Of a stretch of DNA of 64,000 nucleotides, positions 14,471 through 64,000 are shown in pieces. The number at the start of each line of letters is the position of its first letter. Within the stretch, counting starts at the first letter, position 1. Both the position numbers and the translations under genes were made by a program. The notes below the pieces were generated by a model that saw only the letters and a list, made by a program, of their open reading frames with translations, did no database searches and was not told the origin of the DNA. Source of the DNA: Baylisascaris procyonis (lineage: Eukaryota; Nematoda; Chromadorea; Rhabditida; Ascarididae); the NCBI GenBank assembly GCA_037389465.1, contig JAZARR010000153.1, positions 5,182,501 through 5,246,500 of the forward strand. Direction: 5' to 3'.

Positions 14471-17307
14471 ATCACTTGTTATTGTCCCTTTCCCGAAGAG
14501 CGCTTTCGAAATGAAATTGTAGCTCAAAAATAAATATACGGCTGCATTACCTGAAGTAAAAAAGCGTCCCGTCTCGGACAATTCTTTAATTAAGATGAAA
14601 TGTTAAGCATCTCATTGACAAACAAGAAAAGATTAAAAAGGCGGAAAAAGTTGACTGCACCGAAATACTTTAAATAAACTTTACTTCGATAAACCATTTC
14701 CTCGACTGCTTTAAGCGAGCATTTGGAAAGGCTCAGAGGTTTTATTCGACGCTATATGATTACTTATAAAAACAAATTCACACTTAGTCAATAAGTAATA
14801 AATTTCTATTAATTATGGTTGATGATCTGCATAAGTGGTAAGAGTTGTTTTGCTTCCTATCAGTTGATTAACTGATCAAGCGAGTTTTAATGTGGGGAAT
14901 TTAATCACCTTTAAGGCCTCATTTTGAAGTGTATTCGTTGATTTGACGTCATTTCTATTTGCTCTTATCTATTCGTCCATCAACGTCTGCTCTCTACAAT
15001 TCTGCAGTATATTCATTTTCTTTTTTATTCCACTGATACTGCAAAATGAGTTCATTCATTATGTGCTTTGTTTAATTCGAATAAATGCGATCATATTTTT
15101 GGCTAATCTGAATTTATTTCTAATTTATTGCATCGGCTAATCGTCTAATTGGGCTAATATCCATAAATCTAAAGTGGTGAGAGGAGATGGCATTGAATGA
15201 AAGGTAGACGGTAATTGATTACCGAGGAAGTGGCTTTGAACTCGATGCCATTCGTGACAGGATTTGCTGAGATGCATATATAGTCTAGTGCTAGCTGCTA
15301 TTATATGTCAATGAGCGAATATTTCAATTTCATATCGTTATAAATGAGGGAAGAAAGTGAGAGGAGCTTACATTTACACCGTTTTCGACGTGTCGAAATA
15401 ATGTAGGTGGCTTCATCCCCCCATGTACCTCTCTTCCTCCCCTTCCCATCCTCTCACTGTTCCTCTTCCAAATGCCTGACGTACTTCAAGTGGTACTTCA
15501 AATAATGCTCATTTCCCTTCTCATGTCACATTTCCCTTGTTATTTCTGTCAAGCTAGATATATATATCCCACATCACCATTTCATTACTGCATCACTCGA
15601 TTTTATTAAGTAACATTGTTGTGACACAAAGAGAGAGTTGGTTTTGCGTGTCGCAGATTAAGCTTAATGGACTGATGGACATTTTGACTGAATTTGGTTG
15701 CATATTTCTATATTGGTATACGCAACGAGACATTCACAACGTGCCATCATGTGTGCGCATTTTTAATGCAAATATGCAACGAGCATAACGCGTTTATCCT
15801 CAAATTTTTATCGTTTTGCTTTATTTTGCATAAAATTTGTAAGTTGCGGCTTTAGCGAAGAGATATTTCTTTAGGAGATGTTAGATTGAGGAAGGAAAAG
15901 GAGGTGAAGGAGTGACTTTGGAATTTTATAACAAATCACAAATACCATAAATATGAATTGATATTGTATTGACTGCATAACATAATCTTGAGGAGAATTT
16001 CCCACAATGATCGATGTATTTAATACTTAAACTCGTAGAATGGAATCTCATTTTTCATATTTTTTAAACATATATAAGCTTCAATTTCGTTTAATATTAC
16101 TTGTTTCAATACTGATGCAAATATGAACGAATCCTACATGAGCATCACTTAAAAACTGATTTCATTCAATCGTTCTATTTATTTATGAATGAATTATTAT
16201 ATGCGGATGGTATAGAAGGCGCACAACGGTATTCGTTTATTTGGGTTCATTGTACTCTTTACTAACTTATCGATAGTTAAGTTAATCTATGTTTGCTGTC
16301 TCTTTTCCGGCCTCTTGCATACCTTATACAGCTTTTGCTTTCATCGATGAACACATGTGTATACAAAACCTTTGCGCATTTAAAACACGTTGCCGCGATT
16401 TGAATTAAATTTCTCTTTCCAGCAGTATTGCCCTATTATATTAGCCATACGGATGCGGTCATATAATTGACGTTGCCGAATGCGTGATAGAATTGAGCGT
16501 TTGATATTCGGCTTATTGCGTTTTATATCTATAAGAATTCGGTGGCCGATCGGATGAATATTGAGTCGTTCTCGATTAGAGTGTTATCAGTGCAGATTTG
16601 TGGATATAATCACCCTATTGCTCGAGAATATCTCCTTTATGTATTGTGACATTTAGGACACTTGTAAAGGTATTAAAATTGTAATTCACATTCGATATTT
16701 ATTCCATTTTTCGTCTCATATCATCGTCGAAATGCAAATCATTGATGTCACATGAGAATCTCGTTTGCTAAATTTGGATTGTCTTATGATTGTTCTTTTT
16801 GATCATGCAATGTCGCCAACTTATTGTGACGTTCTTATCGATATTCACATGCAATTCGATCGAAACTCTAGTTCATTTGCACCGTGGGAAAGCACGACGT
16901 GTGGTCATTCATATACACTTCACCTGTTTCATCGGCAGCGATTCGACTGCAGAGATGGGCCATATTGTTCACTTAGATTGTGTCTATCGTCGATGAATTT
17001 TTTTTTTTTTTTTTGGTATATTTGTGGCAAGCGAATTGTTTTATTATAAGCAAGTCTCAACAAGGACCTGATCGGCGATCTGTTGTTGAAAAGTATTTGA
17101 ATCAGCAAAGACCGATCGCGATTTGATGTGTGTCTATGATTGGTAGAAGCCAATGGTCAGATTGTATGGGCTTATAGCCGGATAGGCACTATAGATTGCC
17201 TACTGGTTGGCTGATTGCAGGAATATTGACATGCCTACAACTGTTGGTTGAGATAAAAATATGACTTGAGGGGTGTTCGCATTTCACTCTTGCATTCTTT
17301 CACTCTT

Positions 17308-17327
17308 CCCCCCCCCCCCCCCGCCCC
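17308..17327 (+). repeat. C homopolymer tract
   Basis: Fifteen C in a row, one G, then four C. On the - strand this is a G run able to form a quadruplex. It is also a place where sequencing length errors are likely. Confidence 0.9.
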
Positions 17328-20300
17328 TTTCTACCATTAACCCACTCAACGACGTATAGTCCTTCGCGTTCTTGAGAGTAAATTCATATTTGATTTGTTG
17401 CATAGGTATTCGATGATTTGTTAAAGTGAATAATCATTAAAATCGAAACAAATAGGAAAGCATATGAGCACAATATTCACGTTTATATGCGATCCACCTC
17501 ACTATTCAATTTCATAAATTACTAGCAAATAATGATTACGCATCGTACTTTAATTAACGGTGCACAGAGTGTAACACATAATTCGTTGTAATTCAACTCT
17601 TGCAAATAGAGAGTTCATTAGCATAAAGTAAACCTAAAATTTCCCAAAATCTCGGGAATTTTTTGTAAAGTTTATGGAAGAGCATAAAATATTGTATAAG
17701 ACATCTTGCTGTTATATACTTCATTATCAAATTTTATAGCTTATATACAAATAAACAGATCTATACCCATAGGTAAATGCAAAGAGACAAAACCTTGCCA
17801 GTGCTCTTTTACAAGAAATTTGCAAAAAACATCAAGAATAGCTTAGTTTACAGTAGTATTTCATAAGCTTGTTTGAGCACTTTGTTTTCTCGCACAAAGT
17901 TCAAAAAGCGATTGAATGTTTTGAAGAAAGTGAGGGGCGGTAAGGAAAGCAAGAGCAAAGGATGCTTTTCTTGTCTTCTTTGTTTATGTATGGTTTAGTT
18001 TTTGAGAGAAAACTATGGGATTTGCAGTATTTGTGGATGAAGTAAGTCAATTATCTAGCTTGTTAATGCGCCATTTATAACTGAAATCATCGCTGCCACT
18101 ATCCACCATGACACACTTCTTTCATTGTGTCATTCAGTAATTTACACAAATTTTTTATGTGTTGCAATTTCGTCCTCTTCCATCACTGACACATTTCATA
18201 GTCCTTGTCATCTCTTCCTTCTGGATGACAGTGTGACGTTTGGTCACGTGAATGTGTCTCACTAATATTTACTCCACAGATGTTGATGCATCATCATTTG
18301 TTGCACAGAGTTATTTCTTCTACAGACAGTTGGGCCCACCGACATTTCCTTCGACAGTTAATTTGTCTGCAGACATTCGAACTATGGGGAATATGTTAAA
18401 GGATCGAGTGCGTGCTTGCCAATGATATCGTTCATTAGATAGAACGTTGTGGTTAATTAGTAGAAAGATTGTTGGCAAGCAGTTTGAAACTCGCATCCAA
18501 ATATGCGTACGTTGGAAGGTGGTCGATTTGATTATATCGTTCGAATTATTTGTTCGGTCGTTGTACCTTTCCTTTACTCCCTACAGGAAAAGAAGCGATA
18601 CCTGGAATTAACTGAGGCATGATAGCCGATCTCGTTTTTCCGAACAGTTCGACGACTGTTGCCCATTTTCGTTGTAATGAGTGATTGGGTAATCCTTCGT
18701 TTCGTTGATCTTGTGGTGTCGCGAGAAGCGTTTCGATATTTTTTGTTTTTCGGATCGGCTTCGATAAAATCTTGAAGATGAACGACTGTCAATTCGTATA
18801 GGACTAACTGCAGGACTCCAAAATTAGCTGTAGATTAAATGTGTTCCCGATCATCATAGGAACTCCAAAGGCCAGAATGTACGGAGGGAACTTGTATAAT
18901 GACCTCAGGTCAAGCTCGATTGAAGTCTTCTTGCAAAGTCTTCAAAGCCGAATGTAGGCAACTGTATCAAATTGCAAGCATCTTCAAGTCTATCGTAGGT
19001 TTTCATTTTTTACGCATGTATTTCTCGATATTTCCATGCACTCTAATCCTGCTGTTCTCAAGGTGTGAGAATAGCAGTGCCGGCCACCTCCCCCGAACCC
19101 ATCCCTCTCTCCCCTCCCCCTTCTCCCCCTCCCACATCTCATCGTCCATTCTCTAATTTCGGTGCTGTCCGTTGCACTTCTAACTCTGGTCATACTCTCA
19201 ATGAGGTAATGACATCGCTGGTATTCTCTTGATGTTGAGACGCTCATTTAAAATGTGCCTATTGGGTGTAACGAAATGTTGCGACGGTCATTGTTGCATG
19301 ACGGATTGATTCTCTTTCGTTGTCAGGATTTTAACTTCAAAAGTACTGAGGTGGCATCAAATGAACTTCCTTCAACAAAGCAATTCCCATTGTTCGCGAC
19401 GTATCATTTAATGCATTGATGCATAGTTGTGGAATAACGAATACGATGTGCTTTCCCGAAAACCTGCAAGAGTACATATGCAATCATTTCTTTGCGCTAT
19501 GTGTGCGCATATCTGCGTTTTGTTGCAGTGAAATTTGTTGACAGTCATTTGCACGCTTCGATAATTTCATTTACTCAATTTCCTTTACACCCAATATATG
19601 ACACCTGTTCAAGGGTATTTTAAAATTTGCTAGTCACTCTTGTTTTACATTAGGCGACATGTGTCTATAAAAAGGCCTTTTTAGGGTTTTTCAGGTGGAA
19701 AGATTTGTGAGATAGGTCTGTTCAATGGTGAGAGTTGCAAGAAGCACTCTCCTCTCTGTTCCCTATGCCTGACGCGTATTACTGGTTGTAACGTTGATAA
19801 TCGATTCAAAAACTAATGGGTCCAATGCACAATTTCCGTTAATTTTTGCGAATCCAAGTTCGAGCGATTGCGTATCCGAATATCTTCTGCATTGCTCATA
19901 TCATGCCAAAGCACATGGCCATACTTGTGTTTTTTGTTGTCTCCATACTAACTGTCATTTAGCATCATATAATTTGATGGAAATTTTAAAATATTATCCA
20001 CATCAGCACCTATTTTTATAACATTATTGATTGCTGCATCGATCTGCTCCCTATATTGTTTCGTTGATGGCATCGAAGGATTGCTTCCACTGTTCATTTC
20101 TTGTTACAGCTATAATAAAACCATATCTAGGCATCATTTTGAAGTTGAATAATCCACCTAGCAACTGAAAGGTCGCCGTTTATTAAATTGTCATAATTTT
20201 CTTATTTCTAATGGAAACACCCCGTTCAATATATCACATACCTTTTCTCTACTACATAATAGAAAGCAATAAGGAACAACACATCTTTAATTAGAAATAA

Positions 20301-20442
20301 TAGACGTTAAATTAAAAATATTAAACATTGGAATAGGCTTTGGGACATAGATTATGCATAGTTGTTTCAATATGCTAAAACGTTACATATGATTTGCATA
20401 GAATTTCACATACTTTTATCACAACGAATGGAGCTAGTTTTT

Positions 20443-20460
20443 AAACGTCATATGACGTTT
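20443..20460. promoter_or_regulatory. 18-bp perfect palindrome with two bZIP half-sites
   Basis: AAACGTCATATGACGTTT is its own reverse complement and contains the bZIP half-sites ACGTC/GACGT facing each other, with an E-box-like CATATG at the centre. Role as a binding site is inference. Confidence 0.4.
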
Positions 20461-21695
20461 CATTTGGCTGCAATTCTCCACTAACTTTTGGTATATGACT
20501 TGGATCGTTAGCCCATCGATCTTGAAATTGTTGGATTCGAAATGACACAATCATTCGACGATACAGACAAGTACTATGGATCTTTTTTTTTTTGTGTTGC
20601 TTCACCTAAGCATAGTTTGCAAATGTTTTTTGATGCGATAAGAATGTGAACACAACGATGACATTGTTCAATTGTTTTGCATTCATGAAGCAGTTGTATA
20701 GCATGAGGTCGTTGTTATATTTGTGTTCGAATGCGTTAATCCATCACTATTTGATGTTTTCAATGGTTAGCAATCGTGTTCTTCACATTCGACACGGATT
20801 ATTCGTCGATTCACTCAACTCATCTCATCTTTCTTATTTTCTTATTCTTTCGTACTACAACAGACAAATATTTAGCAATCACTATTTGAAATTCGCCCAT
20901 TTAGGAGCAACTAGTTGCACATTTCTAGTTGATGCACTGAGGTTAGCTCGTTGTTCGTGTATATACTGGTGATGAGCTTTGAAGTTATCAACACATCTAC
21001 CTGTTAATGTGCTTTTGAGTATTATAGAGGTTTCTATTCGAACCGCACCAATAAATGAGTGAGGAGGGGGGATCGATGTTTCACTTAAGAAAATCCAAAA
21101 GGGAACTGGGAGATGATCTTATAAAAATGGATATTGTTCAGCATTTAGTATGGATATCCTCATAGCTCACAAATGTTCTCTTTTTTAAGTTTACCTTTTT
21201 TTTGTGTGATTGTAACCATCAAAAGATTTCTTATTGTTTACTTTTGCAAATGGCTTTTATTCAAATTTAATTATTTTATTGTTGTGTTTTATTCCATTAT
21301 TCAACTGATGTATTTTTATTATTTATGCATAATATCGTTGATGTAGTTTAGTTAAATTTGAGTAAACCTCCAATTGGCTTTAAAATAAGCTTGATGTTAG
21401 TGTTGTGTTCGCACTGAGGTAATGCGGTTTTACTGAGTAGTCTTCTTGTTATTTCGGTGGATATGTTTATTCGAAGAGCGATATTCTTCTCGCCACCCGG
21501 TTGTCACATCTCTCCCCTCCCTTTTCCTGCCTCTCTCTATTCTGCGTTGCTTGTGTTTCCCTCTTTCCCGAACGACGTAATAGGCAATACGGAAATAGTA
21601 TACTCGTTATTCAGTTTTCACTGAATTGATTAGTGGAAGCGTAAAATGCTCGAAGCGGAGTTGTCATTGCTATTTAAGTGGTGTCAATATTACAG

Positions 21696-21897
21696 GTGAG
21701 CGAAGGTGGTGCGGTGGTAAGTTGTGGTGCAGCATTCGGTCTGTATCGTCCGTGTTTTGAGTCGATCGGTAGCGATATCCTTGATTTGCAGTGATAAGCC
21801 GTATTTCGCTTTTGAAGCACAACGTAGTTAGCCACATTCCGTTGTGGCCGTCTACCTTCGTATGGTGTTGTTGTCGATTTAGCATCTTTTCTGCTTT
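21696..21897 (+). other. Candidate 5' untranslated exon
   Basis: A CpG-richer segment of about 200 bp lies between an acceptor-like ATATTACAG (ending 21695) and a donor-like GTAAGT (from 21898). It contains no plausible + strand coding frame, and the next coding signal on the + strand is kinase exon 1. It could be a non-coding leader exon of that gene, but nothing ties the two together directly. Confidence 0.2.
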
Positions 21898-23404
21898 GTA
21901 AGTTATTTATTTAAAGTTTCAAGAAAAAAATGAAAACTTATAATGGGTGATCATTAATACCCATAATAAAGGCTGGTTGGTATATGCAGATGAATAGAAG
22001 AGATCCATCGTTTAGCAACCATCTCGATGTACGTTGATTGACGATTGCATTTTACGCTTCACACTTTGATTCTTACGTACATTTCTGTATTTGCTACTAA
22101 TAAATGCTACAAACATTACTAATAACTTCAATTAATTGATAGATATTTATGAGAAGTCCATAAATTTCCTTTTATCTTTTTTTTTAATCGCTCTAGATAT
22201 AACTTTTTAATTCAAAAAAGCGGCTAACATATGCTCCTTAATTAAGCACCTAAAATTCAACATTTTATTGCATCGGTAATTTTCTGCATATAAAATCTCG
22301 ATCTTCCAATTCTTAAATAATAATGGAAATTTCATGTTCTTTATGGTTGGCTGCTGGTCTAGCTGATAGTAAAACGCCCAAAACTCAAAACAGTCTTTTT
22401 TTTTTTGTTACTTTCGATGAGCACTTTCGTTCAGTTATTGTCGAATCGGTGCTTTACTAGTAATCCTTTTTTACAATTTATTTGTTTTTGTGTCAACGTT
22501 GTATCATGATAGATCCTAATAAGCTCATTTTCTTTAGTCTTTAATGAATTAGTTAAGAACAAAAGACACAGCAAAATTTGATAAAGTATGACTGTTTGAT
22601 TTAGTGATCGACAGAGGATGGGCAGAGGAGGGGGGAGAGGAAGTTTATACAAAATCAGCAGCGATTACGTAGTTTCCTTGTACGAACATCAGTACAAGTA
22701 TGCATTAATAGTCAATATGTCGGTCGTCAACCAAACAGTATCGAGTATTTTCCACCATCATCCCGATCGTACCATAGCATAAAGATTAACCGAGATTAGT
22801 TGATGTTCGTTTAGCAATGTATGATTTACTTATTTACAAAGCGAGAAGAAATGCAGTTTTGTGATGTGCTCAAAGATAAATAGAAACATCAAGCAAATAT
22901 TGACCTATGAGGGTATGTGAAGGTGGAATGTAAGAGGTTTGTCCACTCGTGCTCGAGCATTTCTCTGTTTGATTTTGATTGCTTCCACACTCATCGTTTC
23001 CGTTTGTCATGTTGCACTCACCGATTACCATCTATTGCCGATTCGCCAATATTCACACACTCTTCTTTGAAATTCTTTTGTGATCGTTAGTGTAGTTTAT
23101 CTATTCTCAGTTACTGAAGTTACGTGACAGCCGTTTTATTGATTTATTGATTGATTTTGTGACCGAGGTAGTATTTTGATTATCTTAGCTGCTTTTTTTG
23201 GGGAATATTATTAGAGAGAGTGACACGTTTTCACTTGGGATCTTCTATGTGAAATCCTGTTTCCTGTATTTAATTTATAGCAGTGCTTTTCGGAAAGGGA
23301 TTGTCATTTTAGAAGCATCCCCACCTCCCCCCCCACCCCGCTTTCTTTTCACCCTACTACCCCTTCAATTGTTTATTCCAAAGAATTAGGGATGTTTAGG
23401 GATG

Positions 23405-23693
23405 AACAATGCTCATTGAGAGATGTTTAATTTTGGTGCAAACATTTCTCATATCAACATCGACTACAAACCGAAATAATTCAATTCGGCGATCCAAATT
23501 TATAAGGGAGGAATTTTGGGATAGAAATTCATAACTGATATATTTCATATTTCATATATCAGTTATGAATTTCTATCCCAAAATTCCTCCCTTATAAATT
23601 TGGATCGCCGAATTGAATTATTTCGGTTTGTAGTCGATGTTGAATATGAGAAATGTTTGCACCAAAATTAAACATCTCTCAATGAGCATTGTT
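23405..23693. repeat. Near-perfect inverted repeat, about 140-bp arms, 10-nt loop
   Basis: The left arm 23405-23543 is complementary to the right arm 23554-23693 apart from a single 1-nt indel (CATATCAAC against CATATTCAAC). The loop is TTCATATTTC (23544-23553). The DNA could extrude a cruciform and a transcript would fold into a long dsRNA hairpin. It lies about 0.5 kb upstream of kinase exon 1. Near identity of the arms implies recent origin, gene conversion, or a fold-back artefact of library preparation or assembly. Confidence 0.97.
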
Positions 23694-24191
23694 GCACGAA
23701 AATTCAACTCATTTCAAAATCTGTGCTGCAGATATTTCAGTCATAAGATACTCATTAAGTGCAGTAAGCGAGCATCGTCGGTGATATGCATGGCAGTGGT
23801 CGATAGTGGCCGAATTATTGTTTGTAGCAGACGATTTTTATTGATTGATATTAACATAGAGTGTTAGATGGGATCACATGCCGATCGCAATTTCAGTGTT
23901 TTTTGCATTCACTTTGCAGTTTATTCAACATTCTGTTGGGGAATTTAGAGTGTCGCGATTGCTGCCTATCGCTATCGCTTTACTTATTCCCTTTGCATAG
24001 ATTTTTTTTGTTATTAAATTTTATGAATGCCTTCCATGATCAAGGCTTTCCTTTATTCAAGCTGAATTCAGTTGAAACTATTCGCTACATCTATATCCCT
24101 ATCATCCATGACCTCTTTCATTTTTATCGAGTATGCCCCATCTTTGTGTTTTATACTCTATGGAAAGGACCCTTTGTAAACTCACCACAAA

Positions 24192-24227
24192 TATGGGATT
24201 GCAGAAGTAAAGAAGGCGTGAGGTAAT
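24192..24227 (+). promoter_or_regulatory. mrck-1: Likely trans-splice acceptor and short leader of the kinase gene
   Basis: GGATTGCAG ends at 24204, only 23 nt before the ATG at 24228, with no other ATG between. Such a short leader after a splice acceptor is typical of spliced-leader trans-spliced nematode genes. The alternative is an ordinary acceptor joined to an upstream untranslated exon such as 21696-21897. Confidence 0.5.

Positions 24228-64000
<39,773 letters not shown>

Larger units (their letters stand above)
8595..21695. other. Non-coding stretch, no gene recognised
   Basis: AT-rich with dense stops. The longer open frames (for example 20646-20972 +) have no recognisable motif and biased hydrophobic or Ser content. 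Visible structure: a duplicated AT-rich unit (10524-10548 and 10567-10591), a hairpin at 11253-11307, an ORF-dense CpG-richer patch at 14215-14470, a C tract at 17308-17327, a CT-rich tract near 19085-19140 and an 18-bp palindrome at 20443-20460. Confidence 0.45.

Noticed and set aside
20646..20972. 108-codon ORF upstream of the kinase
   Set aside because: Hydrophobic, His/Ser-biased translation of AT-rich DNA without any known motif.
1..24204. Search for spliced-leader RNA, 5S rRNA or intact tRNA genes
   Set aside because: No sequence matching the nematode SL1 leader, no 5S-like block and no closing cloverleaf found by eye.

Overview
The window is AT-rich animal DNA dominated by one large, intron-rich gene on the + strand. 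I read it as the orthologue of myotonic dystrophy kinase-related Cdc42-binding kinase (MRCK; CDC42BPA/B in vertebrates, mrck-1 in Caenorhabditis elegans). A nematode host is the most likely reading. The first coding exon begins 23 nt after a TTGCAG acceptor, as in spliced-leader trans-spliced genes, and many acceptors are TTTCAG or TTGCAG. Introns of 0.1 to 5 kb suggest a larger, parasite-type nematode genome rather than Caenorhabditis. Species cannot be fixed from the sequence.

Layout. Bases 1-24,204 hold no gene I can recognise; they contain a truncated retroelement 3' end (8,182-8,585), small repeats and hairpins, a degenerate tRNA-like segment, a candidate 5' untranslated exon (21,696-21,897) and a near-perfect inverted repeat of about 140 bp per arm (23,405-23,693). 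From 24,228 to the right edge (and beyond) lie 31 coding exons of MRCK. In order they encode the N-terminal helical segment, the AGC kinase domain with all catalytic residues intact, the FxGFTY hydrophobic motif, a long coiled coil, a C1 zinc finger with all eight ligands, a PH domain and the start of the citron-homology (CNH) domain. The window ends inside CNH, so the rest of CNH and the expected Cdc42-binding CRIB motif lie outside.

Two coding exons run on in frame far past their splice donors. Exon 12 continues for 299 codons into a Cys-rich, then strongly basic region that ends in a C-terminal membrane segment. This would give a short kinase with a tail anchor, the architecture of vertebrate DMPK. 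Exon 22 continues for 437 codons into a Ser/Arg-rich basic region with an SxIP motif, giving a long kinase/coiled-coil form without C1-PH-CNH. The locus therefore seems to encode at least three isoforms with different likely destinations: membrane or organelle, possibly microtubule, and Cdc42/lipid-directed cortex. This is the most interesting proposal in the window.

A second gene lies on the - strand (61,138-63,197) inside the 3.4-kb intron between the first two CNH exons. It encodes a multi-pass membrane protein of about 312 residues that resembles the Bax-inhibitor-1 (TMBIM) family. Splice signals at the locus are unusual: 14 of 30 MRCK introns have T at donor position +3 (GTTCGT five times), one is a GC-AG intron, and several acceptors are AAG.
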